Positions 38,027-50,325 of a stretch of DNA of 64,000 nucleotides are shown here, one piece after another. The notes beneath the pieces are model-generated. The model was not told the DNA's origin, ran no database searches, and was given only the letters and a program-made list of their open reading frames with translations. The DNA is from Lepidonotus clava (Eukaryota > Annelida > Polychaeta > Phyllodocida > Polynoidae): the NCBI GenBank assembly GCA_936440205.1, contig OW387140.1:29385659-29449658 (forward strand), written 5' to 3'. Each line of letters starts with the position of its first letter. Within the stretch, counting starts at the first letter, position 1. The position numbers and the translations under genes are program-made.

Positions 38027-38437
38027 ATGTCCTGTCACTGTGGGCACGAAGGCGCAACCGGCTCGGCCCCACGCTACCAACCTTTAGGTGAGCGTCGGCC
38101 TGACACCCCACGAGAGGCTGAAAGTGTAAAAGCCCCCCCTGTTCTTCTCCAGACTGGTGAACAATCTCTAGGGCTCCCCTTCGGGCCCATCTCCACCATT
38201 TTTCCATACCCTCCGCCTGGTGACAGAGACCCCCGGTCCACCGTGCCCGATGTCCGAAACACCCCAGGCCCGGCCGACCGATGCTCACCCCCCTCTTCAA
38301 CCAATACCGATTTCCTGACTGATCCACTCATCCCCCCTCATGTGCGAGGCACGGCTCTTGACCGCACATCTCGGCTTCTTGCTCAGGCTTTTCGCCCGAC
38401 TCAAAGCCAAAATAACTCCCACATCCCTTCATCGTAG
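38027..38437 (+). other. GC-rich block with a 136-codon frame of unknown status
   Basis: GC rises sharply for about 400 bp. A 136-codon plus frame is proline-, serine- and arginine-rich (for example PYPPPGDRDPRS) with no domain I recognise. A 140-codon frame overlaps on the other strand, so openness alone is weak evidence. It lies about 300 bp downstream of the promoter-like cluster and could be its transcribed region, part of a broken retroelement, or non-coding. Confidence 0.2.
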
Positions 38438-39970
38438 ATATCGGGAACCCCGAACTAGCAAGGAATGTCACATTTTCAAAATCTCTTTGTGAATTTAAGG
38501 TTACCGAACAACATTTTACTGTTAAATAGCTTTATAATTTAGAGCCATTGAGCATATCCTCAAGCTTTAGATAACAACCAGGTAAGAATTAGTTACGTCT
38601 GATAAAATTTGACAGCTTGATCCTCAATGCAAGTAAATCTCAATTTGAGAGACCATTTAGCCTCAGATTAAGACGATTAAAGATCTATGAGCTATTGAAG
38701 GGATGTATATAAATATGTATCTGATAAAACTATAAAAGGGACATCTGTGAATGGCAAAAAAACTTACTAAGCCATCACAGATAATGTTATGGATTTTGAT
38801 TATTTTGGTGTCTTGTGAAGACTGCTACATAACTGGGAAGCAGAGTTACTTCGCATTCACTACCGAAAATGAAATACACACAATGACGTATACAAGGTAA
38901 CAAACTATTCCAGACAAATAAAATTTTGCATTACATTTTGCAACGACTACATTTTAAACCAAAGTCTTTTTTTGTGATGTGATGAAGCTATCACTTTCAA
39001 AGGGCTTCCTTACCTAGAGTAATTGGCATGACAGGAAACCAAAGGGATGTTATACTACAAATGACCTGTCTTCAACAGGAGGGAAGAGGGGGCTATGGAA
39101 ATATCAGAACGCCTCATTATAGATAAGGCAAAGGTAGCTAATACGATCTGACTCTTTCGAGACAGGTTATTAATTATGCCTTAATGTTTTTCTGTTGTTT
39201 CTTTCTAAGAAGCTGCGTGTGGCTTATGGGATATGACAATTCAGGTAGGCCTATAATCTTTTTTTTAGAAGCGTAAAGCCATTCGTCCTTACCTTTCATA
39301 GTGGGTTATCAGGATGGTTTGACCCCTTGGGTTGTTCCAGCAAATTCTTTGCCAAACTATTGGTAGATACTTTATGTGCTGAGTCTGCACAATATTCTTT
39401 AACAGGCCACTTTTGGAAGTTGACAACTGTTAAAGATTACAGCAATCCAGTTCCAGTTGGGTAGGCCTACCATTACTAATGCTCATTTAAGGGGAACAAC
39501 AATTTGCAGATAGCTTCCTACCTAGTTGCCGACTGCCTAATGTGGGAGTGCTTGGAATTTCAGAATCCAAATTCCAGGAATCTTAAAAGATTTCACAGTA
39601 TTTTAGCCTGGTAGGCCGTTGCCAAATCCTCTTCGATTCAATGAATGTTTCTTTTATTTGCATGTTTTATCAGTTGCGTTGTGGGTTATTTCAAGCCAAT
39701 ATTCTTCTTAATCCACAAGCGGTGTATTGCTATTTACCTTAGCGATTGAGAATCCTATTATTGACACCTCCTTCCATCCATCCAAGTGGGTACTTAGGGG
39801 TGTTTCGGTAAGACGAAACAATATGCACCTTTTCTTTTAAAAATATTTTAGAGTACATCTTGTCTTCTAGACAATGCAGGGAATATATATATATCATGTT
39901 TGGAGCTAGATAGACATTCATAGTTAGAACATATTGCAACGAATGCATGATGGGTATTACAAACAATATT
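38438..39970. other. Non-coding stretch
   Basis: AT-rich. No genes or element ends recognised. AGGCCTAT-type motifs occur near 39244 and 39462. Confidence 0.4.
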
Positions 39971-40228
39971 CAGGGGTGGACATAAGTCTAAAAATCCAGG
40001 GGCCAGTCAGGCCCCCAGCTTTTCAAATCTAGGGGCCCACACAAAATCTAGGGGCCCTCACATATATAGTCAGATTGTCTTTTAGAACGCTATGTTTTAT
40101 TGTAAAATATACAGAAATCTGTAATTGTTATCCATGATTTTCTAGGGGCCAGTCGCCAGAAAATCTAGGCGTCCGACCTGCTTTTTAAAGGCATCGGGCC
40201 CCCGGGCCCCTGGTTATGTCCACCCCTG
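39971..40228. mobile_element. hAT-like MITE, 258 bp
   Basis: Perfect 15-bp terminal inverted repeats, CAGGGGTGGACATAA and TTATGTCCACCCCTG, are flanked by AATATT on both sides. CAGGGGTGG tips are typical of hAT elements, but those make 8-bp target duplications and only 6 bp (a palindrome) match here. The interior is GC-rich near both ends, with CTAGGGGCCC-type subrepeats, and AT-rich in the middle. It is non-coding. Confidence 0.8.
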
Positions 40229-40414
40229 AATATTTATATAATAACATATATATGAAAAGTGACGATAATTACTTTAAATTTACTTGAATAATGGAGATAG
40301 AAGATTTACAAATATATGACCCTTTAGATAGCATGTTGACCACTCCAGTAGAAATGCCTAAAAAACTGCGAGGTCATAATAACTAAGGGGTGTGAAAATT
40401 GTCTGGTCATGGGC

Positions 40415-40485
40415 CTAGTGTGAGACTAGGGCTGGTGACCTTTGGAGTACGAGACCCGTGCTCTGACATTGGGCCAACTCTCCCC
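40415..40485 (-). mobile_element. Decayed tRNA-derived SINE head
   Basis: On the minus strand GGAGAGTTGGCCCAATGTC, then AGAGCACGGGTCT, then GGTCACCAGCCC, resembles a tRNA with a recognisable A box and a worn B box. The acceptor stem does not pair, so it is not a working tRNA. It shares GGAGAGTT and AGAGCAC.GGTCT with the head at 56611-56690. Confidence 0.5.
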
Positions 40486-43400
40486 GTGTCTTCATTATAA
40501 CCTGTTGTCTAGTGAGAGAGTCAGGTGTTAAGGTGGTGAACTTTAATGCCCGGGCAGCGCAGCGGGAGGCGCGTTGCGCTCATCAGCATGTTGATGACCT
40601 GCATTGGTCTTCGTTAATCAACCAATCAGGGTAGTCTTGTACGCCAGGGTGGTGTTGGGTAACGCTCTAAGCAACGCCAACTGTAAACTGATCAAATAGT
40701 GCAAAATTCTATGTCTCAAGATATCGATCTATGCGGAAAAGATTCCGAATTGACTGTGGATAATCTAGGTATGACCGTATTACAATGAACATCGTTGACA
40801 TCTTAAATTGGCGAGTCTCATAACGGGACCAATGACCACAACCGTTGAAAGACATGTACTCTCCTTATATATACGGTTTGTCATAAATAAAATAGAGGAC
40901 AATCCTAGATCAGGACACTTTGTATTGCTGCCCAAGACCTTTTTTCTGTTGAAAATCAACAACTTAATGCATAATAGAGAGAGACACAATTGCTAAACAA
41001 GGATTTGAGATAGGAAACATTATTTGGTAGTATAGAGTAATTGAAGGACAATACAACACATTACTCTCAGACACCCAACCACGCTGCTTGTATATAACTG
41101 TTAAAACTTGGTGCTTCATAGTGCCCTGTGATTTCTCCTTCGCCTTAGAAACTGACAACTCAATCTACGTTCATGGTGGGGGGTGTCACGACCTACACAG
41201 GGGAGTTGGACTTTAATTTGACGTGTTAATTGAGACACTTAAATATGGGCGGAAAGCAGTGCCTGCTGGGCTGTGGCAGTGTCAGTTCATATTTCAACTA
41301 AGGAGTGGGAAAGAAAGCTTACGCTGACCTTGTTTGCCAAAGATTAATTAAAAAGGAACAGGGATTACACGCTGATCACACAAAACGAAAGGGAACAAAA
41401 GAAGTTTGTATTCGAAATAGATATACTGTTTTGACCACAATTCTTTCAATTGATTTAGCAAATGATTTATGGGCAGTTAATTATATCCTAGCCAAAATAA
41501 AAATAGTAAATGACACAAGTTCAGACACATGATGAAATAAGTATTTTAGATTATGATTATCTTGAACAAAGACGTAAATAACTACAATATTGGGCGCTAA
41601 AACGATACAATCAAAACTTGCTGTTACAGGCAGACCTTCGCCCATACCGATCGAGCTTTTCTTGTTTAATGCCCATCCAAAAAAATCCCAACAAAATAAT
41701 ATAAAATCACTTCTGGTCTGACACCGATACAGTTTCTGTGAAATGGTCTACAGACTCTCAGAGGTCACTGAACGATTCCTTCCAACAAACAGCAAGCACA
41801 TCTACTTCTTCAGATGCTATGGACACTGACGACCCGCCGAGGCGGCAAAAAGGGCGGAACTAGCAGTCATCTGAGCCTCCGAATACCCGTTACAATACTT
41901 GCTAATTAGGGAAGCATCAGGCGCTCTACCTGACAGCTATTGAGAAGAGTGGTGAGTCCAAGAGGATGGATGGTTGGAACAAAATCAACACCAATTAGTA
42001 ATATTGCCAGGGCTCAACAATAGTTTGATGTACATTATTCGTGCTATATTGTATCAGTAGACAACATTGCCATTCGTATCGTAACATCAATAACAAGTAC
42101 TGATATAATATGCTAACATGGCTATCGAATAAGTCGAATCAATCGTGAAACTCCCTTTGCGATATCGTTAACATTATCGACTAACTGTCTGCGTGAGGCC
42201 TTAAGGACAACAGTTTACCAATTTAATTTTGGGGAACCAAGAAAGAAGCTGCCACTCAAAGTTGGTAAAATAGAAAGTTGTTATTCACATGAAACAGTGG
42301 AAGCTTAATTTGGTACCTTCTTTTAGGAATGGAATACCCCTACCCCATTGAGCTCTATATTCTGTAAGCATTTCCAAGTCGGAATAATTAATGTTGCAGC
42401 TGTAGAGGTTTTAGAGAATGTTAAAAAGATTCAGAGATGATGTGTTCCTGAGCTTATATGCAATTAACTTTGCCTTAGACCAACAGATACTTGGGGAAAC
42501 ATCGCCACGTTTTACCTGTCTGATCAGGACTAATGACCAGAAACTTAATTATTTGTAGAATGATACCGTTTGATCAACGTCCAGGCACCCAGATGTTAGA
42601 CAAATATTCTATGTCAACTTTCTCTCCCAATGACTCATTTTTGAGTCCGTCCTCGTTTTTACATTGCATCTAATTGGGTATTGTTTCTCATATTGCAATA
42701 GAACAACTGTAAGTGGCACAATTGTAATCAGTAAAACAATACTGTGTGAGTTGAAGGTAAATTTCCTTATCTAAAGTTGTTACAGCATCTTTGCCTAGTT
42801 TTCTCTGTTTTCTTATCGTTTCACTTACAGAAATAAAGAAACGGTGAGCGAGATAAATTTCTGCTGCACGGATCTTATTGAGGAACGATTATAAAGGAAT
42901 GGGATATATGTTAATTTAGTGAAAGAAATAATTGATGAGTGATCTCATCACCCCTTCACCGTTCTTATTAAGGTACAACAATATTAGTATCCAACCACTG
43001 AGTAACTTTCAGTGAGACCCTTCCTAGATATTCGATTAAAGATGAGCAAACTCTTCCAAATATATAGTTGGATCGTATAGTTTTGTAGTATTTTGAATGT
43101 CTGTATTCATAACGTGTCTTTCCTTCATGATTCCGGAAAACTAAAGCCGTTAGTAAATTAACGTCTTTAGTTTCACTTATAGATACTATTTCTGTTAATC
43201 TCGTGTTCGACTCTTCCTTCATGGCTAGACTTAGAGGGGAACAACTCTTTTGAAGTGTTGCTCCTATCTGTTTCACGATAATTACCCACAGAAATCAACC
43301 CTTGATAGTCTGCGGCAAAGGGGGGTCGTCATTAGTTAAGATAACCGTGGATCCGTCTCTCATCAACACTGGAATGCAATTATTGCTGATTATTGCAGGG

Positions 43401-45153
43401 AAGCGGGTGAAAAGATTACAATAAATTAGCTAAAAGGGAGATTGATTTACAATGCCCTTGTGAGAGTTGAGTAGGGGCGTGAATTGAATTGTGGTGACTG
43501 GAGTAGAATGATAAACACTGGTGAAGTAGCAAAATAATCCTTTGTTTCTTTATTCTGTGCTTCAATCTAGAATGAATTCTTCAGTGAATTCCACAATGGC
43601 ATGTTGAAGTAGGGGCCCTGCTGTTCAAAGGCACATCAAGTGTGCCCGAAGAAGGTTTTAAAGCAGTGATTAGTGGGGGGAAAGTCTCTAAACTTTTGGA
43701 AACCGGAAATGAATCTGGTTTAAAACAACGTGCTGAAGCCTCTCTCCCGTGGCTTCATGGGTGGAAGACATCGCAGGCATGGCTTCCTGATGTAGAAAGC
43801 CACGTGTAGATATCTTGGAACAGTCTTAAAGATTCTGCGTCAATAGCTCATCCAGAATACATATTTTCATATTGCACAGTAGATTTAGATCAAATAATGC
43901 TAAGGAGAGCATCCATCACATGTATGGTTCTATCGGGAAAGACATATATTTATAAATATATAAGAAAGAAAGCGTGCATAGTAGGGAACGTATTTAGTTA
44001 AAGACAGAGACTTCTATACAATTTTTCGGGAAACTACGTTGGGTGACAACATAATAGGAGTCGAAAATCTGCAGTGAACACTTAGTCTAGCATACACCTG
44101 TTTTTCTCCTAATCCGTTTATAGCAGCTAATATCGCCAGCGCCGTTCTACCGTGGGGGTTGCCCCTCTGCCTACTAAAACCCACCACAGACGGTTCAGGC
44201 CGCCTCTGGTTCTACCTCCAGGCAGTTGGGTGGAGATTTCTATCAGCCCTTCAGGCCTGACTCCCCCGGGATGCTAGGCGTGCAGGGTGGGGCCAGACGG
44301 TGGTTGAAGCCACGCTCCTCAACGGCTTGTTCCTGCTTTTTTAGTCAGACCATTGCCCTTGTAAGCCCAGCAGATGATGCCAAAACAAAGAGCAGCCATC
44401 CGTTTTTATTTCAACCGGTTTCTCACAACACAGAGATTTGGGCGTTTGTGGTGCGTCTTAGATCAGGGTGTTATTGCCTTTGGTCATGAAGGTTTGAAGC
44501 CATAAGGTTTGATTGTCCTTGCCAATAGGTCTTGTGGCATCATAATATTTTCGTCAAAATGGGAAAAATATGATTGAAATAGCAAATCAAAGCCGAAATT
44601 ACAATCAGCATATATAATTGAAATGTCCAATTTGAAAACTCCTATTCAATCATTGTTTGATTGAGTCTGTTTGGATACTGGAAATCAGCGACAAACAGAC
44701 AGAATGAAGGATTGATTTAAGGCAACGAGACAGAGAGACCAATTTTGGAAAGTATGGAATGGCATCTATCACCATCACGTCAGGCCTTTGTGTATGTATC
44801 TTGCATGTATGAGATGAAGAACCATTCTAAAAAATATAAGTAATTGCTGGCGCGACCTATCCATCCATTTTTTGAATATGTTGGTGTATGCAATCGATGT
44901 ATGCATGATATATGAAAAAATTGCTATGGCAAGATATAAATCCATACAGTAGTATATACTAATGCAAAACGATAACAAACATGAAATAGCGGCAAATACC
45001 CCAGAATAAGGTTTTACAAGTTGTATCAGCTTAGTTTAAAGATACATTTGAACTGACATACCATTACCGAACCAATTTTTTTGAATTTGTATTTATCACA
45101 CTTTAGGAGTTGCCATTTGTTCAAAGTAAGGTAGGAGTGAAAAGCTGGGGGTA
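40486..45153. other. Long non-coding stretch
   Basis: No gene is supported. At 41700-41860 a short plus frame ends with an acidic/basic tail (DAMDTDDPPRRQKGRN then stop), which reads like the end of a nuclear protein but has no supported exon boundary. A GC-richer patch at 44100-44480 has an 87-codon frame of no known family. The remainder is AT-rich. Confidence 0.3.
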
Positions 45154-45232
45154 TTGGGCAGTCGAGGCAGTCAGGGCAATTGGGGCAGTTATGACAGTAG
45201 GGCCGTTGGGGCTGTCAGAGCAGTTGGGACAG
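45154..45232. repeat. 9-bp minisatellite, about nine units
   Basis: Units follow the pattern YGGGGCAGT: TTGGGCAGT, CGAGGCAGT, CAGGGCAAT, TGGGGCAGT, TATGACAGT, a shortened AGGGCCGT, TGGGGCTGT, CAGAGCAGT, then TGGGACAG. A 9-bp period could be coding in principle, but no open gene surrounds it. Confidence 0.8.
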
Positions 45233-48200
45233 AAGGGGAAATTTACCAGTTGTGACAGTGACTAAAGTGGTGCTGTACAACTAAGACTACTCACCTGTTT
45301 AAGTTATGAATATATTTTTTTTTCGTTTATTGTTTCTTGGCAAAAAAATGTAGGAGAATATCATGTAATACAGCTAAAGACATTCTGTGATTTATTTATT
45401 TGGTATACATTAGAACATGTGTTCGGATAATGTCAAGGTGTTCTAGTTATTCAAAAGTACAAACAATGGAATAAATTCCCTGATTGTTGCAAGGGATTAT
45501 ACTTTATGCTTTTAATGTTACTCTTGCTGACCAAATATAGGGGTCTAATATCTGTATTCCATAAAGAAACAAAACAATGTATGACAATTAAAAGTAATTG
45601 TTTGGAATAGGCTAATTCAAGAAGGAGCAGGAAAGAAACTATGTCTGGTGGAAGCTGGTGAAGGAACTTCTTCACAAGTAGTCACTTTAAAAACATTTCC
45701 CTAAGTCAGACAAATGTCAGACATTTGATACTACGACGAAGCGCATTCTTTAGAAAATGCCGGACATGCCCGATGATTTTAAAGCGCGTTTGGTTAACAC
45801 GACTCCACGACCAAGCAGGAGTGGCATCTGGGGGATATTGTGTTGCAGGAGAGTTTCTCAATGCACCATTTATCAAAGGCACGAACGGTTTCCCAATGGT
45901 CTCGTTTCAAGTAGGTCACTTCCATACAGCGGATTCTTCTTCTGAGATTACTGTTATTTCACATGGCTAGTCTGTGATTTTTTGTATACCTTTATGGATT
46001 TTCTGTGAAATGTTTTCCCCTGTTCCGGCTTTCTGTGAAATATTTGTCTGGGGGATTTGATATTTTACGGTAAAATCCACGCAAAGTTAAATGTAATATG
46101 ATAGTATTTCCTTTTTTTTATTTCAGTATTTCCTCCGTTTTAAGGCGAGAAACTTAAGTTAAATCTCCGATAAAATGTTTCAAGGGTGATCGGTTCTACT
46201 TTAAAAACCATAAAACTTTTCTTCTCGGAAAACACTTTGCCAAACGCCCCATTTAGCAGGACCCTCAGAGCATTAGAAGATAGTGTGATGTTACCAAATA
46301 ACTTTGTGACTTATCAGCTCTGACTGTTGGATCTCACAGCAGTGTGTGTGGTTTGTCTTGAGGGGAAAGACGTGTATTCAGATAAGGTAGGGGTCTGGGC
46401 TGTGGTACAAGGGATGGAGTGATATGATAGGCTGCTGGTATGACCCAGTCTTCAGTGACCCTATCAGAAGGGCAATTCCTCTCATTTCATCAGTGATCTA
46501 GATTTAAACTCAATCACGATGGGCCATAATTGCTGAAACACACGAGCATGCATATATTACCATATTTATGTTTTAAAAGAATAAGTTGTGTCTAAGTGCC
46601 AGACATTAAGATTCTACGACGAGCAGCCGTTACCCTTAACAATAATGACATGAAATATAAATAATTTATGAATTTTGTGATTGAGTTTTGTTGTTTATAT
46701 ATCTGCTCAGTATCAAGCTAAGGTTCATATGATCAGAGATAATTATGATAGGAGCCATAAAATGCTGCAAATATATTGATCAGCATTTCTCTAGTTCAAT
46801 ATTAATACCCATTAATACATAGGGCCTATATCATGAGAAGAGTATTGATAAGTAGGTCATATTATCTAAAAGACGTCCTTATTCCTCCTACCTTGCTGGA
46901 AATGTATTGCAAGATACATCTATAGTAAAATAGTAGACGTTAGGTATATCAAATGTCTAAGGGTTCCATACTCAGTATTTTGGCAGTGACAACACAAGAA
47001 TAAAGGTATATTTTATCTGCTACCGGTAAGTCCTAGGATTATTGCTGTCCCCGGTGAATGCATGAAGGGTCTATGTGAGTCACGAAGCTTTGGCCTACCA
47101 AGAAGGGAAAACATGAATGCAGGATTCTCCCCTGTGCAATACAGTATATACGTGCGCACGACATCTCCTGTAGCCGCAAAGCCTGGCTCGCCTCTGACAA
47201 TTTTATCTCCGGAGAGCAATGCATGAGGGGCTGGGGCCGCACGCAATGGAGGGTTGGATGGAAGCTGTATGGGGTGGGTACGGACTGTGACAGATAAACA
47301 AAGTGTCCGCTACCCAAACCTCTTTTGGTGGGTTCTCCTGAAGGCCTAGGGTGTGCACTGTTCCTGATATATGTACTTTTCGTCAAACATATTCTACAAG
47401 GTCCTTACACTATAGTTTCAATGTAAATTTTATACTGATAAAATCCATTGTCTATCAACAATTCCTTGCCAGACAGATACATGAGTTGTTGTCAGCTTAG
47501 TGCGAAAAGGTAACACTCGTAACACAATGTGGCACAACGTTTTGCACTGAGGAGAACACTCTAAATTCGACATCAACGACAAGAAGAAGATAGCATGAAT
47601 TTGTCAAGCTATACCACGTTGAGATGAGATAAAATCCGGGAGGGGAACTGTATATTACATGCCTCTGAGACCATGTGCCAAGAACACCAGCAATATCCTC
47701 ATGCAGCGCTTTGGCTGGTTCGATAATGACTTGTTTTACAACATGCAGGACAAAAACAAATCACACTGCATGATTAATTCCCAGTGATTGATAACACGAA
47801 TGGGTCTGCATAATTCAACCACCTGGATATAAAAAGAAATAACAAAGCGCAAACAACATAAGAAATAATAAACGACACTGAAATTAGTGACATTGTTTGT
47901 TTTATGTTCAACAATTAATTCAACTCAGTAAACCCAGGGTATTGACATATTAAAAAAGTGGGGGTGTCGTGAGGCCATTGACTGTGTCTGTGTGTCAGTG
48001 GCGTAGAAAGAGCCTAAGGTACAGCTCGGAGTAGGGTTGAGCTTTTGTCCCACAGACACGCACAAGTACCTCAACCAAGATAAGATCAAAGAGGATGCTA
48101 TGCCGCTTACCTGTTACGCGTAGAGCATGTTGCACAGGGGAAGATTCACATGCAAGTTCCCTTGTTTTAATCGCTTTGTTTTGAGTGAAGCTTCGGAGAT

Positions 48201-48298
48201 ATTTCAGAAGGCTGCACAACTTCCTGCATCCTGCAAACCCATAAGAAACGCACCTGTTGTTTCATAGATTTACTATTTTTCAGGCTGTGCTCTTTCAT
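45233..48298. other. Non-coding stretch
   Basis: No gene recognised. Frames of 62-115 codons at 45725-45970 and 47013-47386 overlap others in different frames and show no domain. At 46003-46050 TTCTGTGAAAT repeats at about 31 bp. Confidence 0.35.
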
Positions 48299-48995
48299 TT
48301 AAAGGGATAACGTACTGTCCACAGATGTGCCCCCTGGTGGGAAAATTTCAAAATCCTCAAAAGTTAAAATTTCATATCCTAAATTGGTAGCATTTCATTT
48401 AAAACAAAAATTAAAGAAAATCAGAAATTTTGGATGATAATGAAAAGGGTAGTCAATATTAGATAAATCAGGCCCACATGCGCCCCCTGGTGCCAAAAAT
48501 GAAATGTCTCAAAATTTAGAAATTTTTCACCAGACATGAGTAGGGTTTGAATTTGAAATAAAATGAATAAACAATGGTTGTTTAACCACAAAATTTAGGG
48601 AAATAAAAAAGAAATAATTATAATGGATTATACAGAAATACTCACCTATTAAGGTTTTATCAGCCTCCAGCTATTAAATAACATTGGTGACCCCTATCTT
48701 TTTTGGCTTTAAAAATTTGCTACAGACCTAAGCTACATATTCCTAAGACTTGGTGAGGCTGTAATGGATTTTGAATGTTCTAGGGTCAGTTGAATATGAC
48801 TAAATATGTATTCCCCATAGCATTCTATAGTTAAGCACATTCTCTTTCTTAGGGTCTCACTCAAAAATAAGCATGGTGACATGTATATTTTTTTTATTGA
48901 ATGTGACCCTCTTGCATAGGTCTAATATTAATTTATGGTTTGGTGACACTGTAATGGATTTTAAATTGTGGTCAAACAGTCCGTTATCCCTTTAA
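48299..48995. mobile_element. TTAA-flanked TIR element, 697 bp
   Basis: TTAA lies at 48299-48302 and 48992-48995. The termini AGGGATAACGTACTGT and ACAGTCCGTTATCCCT are inverted repeats with one mismatch. The interior has two GCGCC/GCCCCCTGGTG motifs (near 48330 and 48483) and no frame of note. The ends differ from the CCCTTT families in the loop region, so it is a separate family, piggyBac- or Kolobok-like by target site. Confidence 0.75.
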
Positions 48996-50239
48996 TAAAG
49001 AAACATGTGTTAAACTACCGAGCAAAGGTTGTGACGTCACAGAATGTTCTAATCAAATCTAAGAGCGTCACAGAGCGTTATTAGAACGTGTCAGAAGACT
49101 GTAGACTTTTCCGGAGACTTTTAGACGTTAACCAAGGCAGTGTAACATGCTAGGAGATCGGTCTCGGGTAATAGGATCTTAATGCTCTCTTTCTGCGTAC
49201 ACGTGTCTATTGGAGGTTGGAGTCTGATGTTGTGAGGGACGTTCATCTTGAAACTCCCCCTTGGGATCCCCTACCCCAACCCACTCCTTACGTACACAAG
49301 CCTCTTTCCATGCCTAGCTACGTGCCTGGGTAAAGGAAATAAATTTTAAGGCCCTGTTTATTTCAATCTCAGGCCAGTTTACGTTGGCTACCACTTGTTT
49401 TGTGAAAAAAAAGTACTTTTTTGGTGAGAAATCATATAATTAGAGGCGAATAGTCCTATTACATGGAGGGAGATAACTTTCAGTTTTGCAAAATAAATGC
49501 TGCACATTTTAAAACATCAACTTCAACTAAAAATCCTTTTAAGCGCGGGCCCGTGTCCATGACATTGGATGTCCTCTTTGTTCACCATCTTGAAGGGCCT
49601 ATAGGAAGTGTGGAAAAGACGGACATTACTCAGGAGCCTATCACGTTGCATCTTACATCACGTCTCGGCCCAGATTCCCTTCCCAGCGGAATCTCCTCCA
49701 TTATCGCCCATCCTTAAGCGTCCCGCTCAGCTCGTGTTCAGATGTCTGCCTCCTCATCTGGAGAGCTCCACAAGTTGAGATCAATGGTATTCTTAGTACG
49801 GGTTGCAAGTATAAAACAAGTGCTGCCCCTACTTGACTTTGCCTGGGAAGCCGATCGGTTGCTCAATCTGTTGCAATAACCCCATTAACCCCTGTTTACT
49901 GAGGCAGAGACTTGACCTTTCGGCTTGAAGATGCCCTTAATCTTAAGAAAATATTGAATTATAAAGTGTGTATTGTCCAATCTGTGGGCTATAATATGTC
50001 TTTAAAAGCCTATGCATGCTACCTTATCTCAGAAAAGTTACCCTACTTCTTCTAAAATGATGTCCTTTCGCATGTTGCTGCCTACATACTGAACTTTCTT
50101 CAGGTCTTACCAAGAACCAGCAAAATGGGCCATAACCAACCTGTCCATCTAGTTGCTGTTTTGTTAAGCTGCTTTCAAAAGGACCTGTGGGAACCAGCAA
50201 ATTGGGTCATGACCCCATTTCTTAGTTCCAGCCTCATCC
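48996..50239. other. Non-coding stretch
   Basis: A palindromic CRE, TGTGACGTCACA, lies at 49030-49041, just outside the TTAA element. An 84-codon frame at 49463-49717 is unrecognised. I see nothing else. Confidence 0.35.
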
Positions 50240-50325
50240 TCCATGTGCATGGTGTAGTGGTTGAGACCCTCACCTCAAAACCCAAAGGTTGTGGATTTGA
50301 ATCCTGGCAAAGCCACTTGTTCAGA
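50240..50325 (+). mobile_element. tRNA-derived SINE head
   Basis: An A-box-like TGGTGTAGTGGTTGAG and a B-box-like GGTTGTGGATTTGAATCC lie about 45 bp apart, as in a tRNA promoter. It resembles the interrupted head at 18311-19030 in order and sequence (GTGTAGTGG, CCCTCACCT, B box). It is not a working tRNA. The body and tail were not delimited. Confidence 0.55.

Noticed and set aside
45725-45970. 81-codon frame with a faint look of a secreted, cysteine-bearing protein
   Set aside because: A second frame over the same bases is equally open, there is no signal peptide, and I could not match any motif to a known family.
49030-49041. Palindromic CRE (TGTGACGTCACA) as a promoter element
   Set aside because: No TATA box, start site or gene lies nearby, and a single 12-mer is weak evidence.
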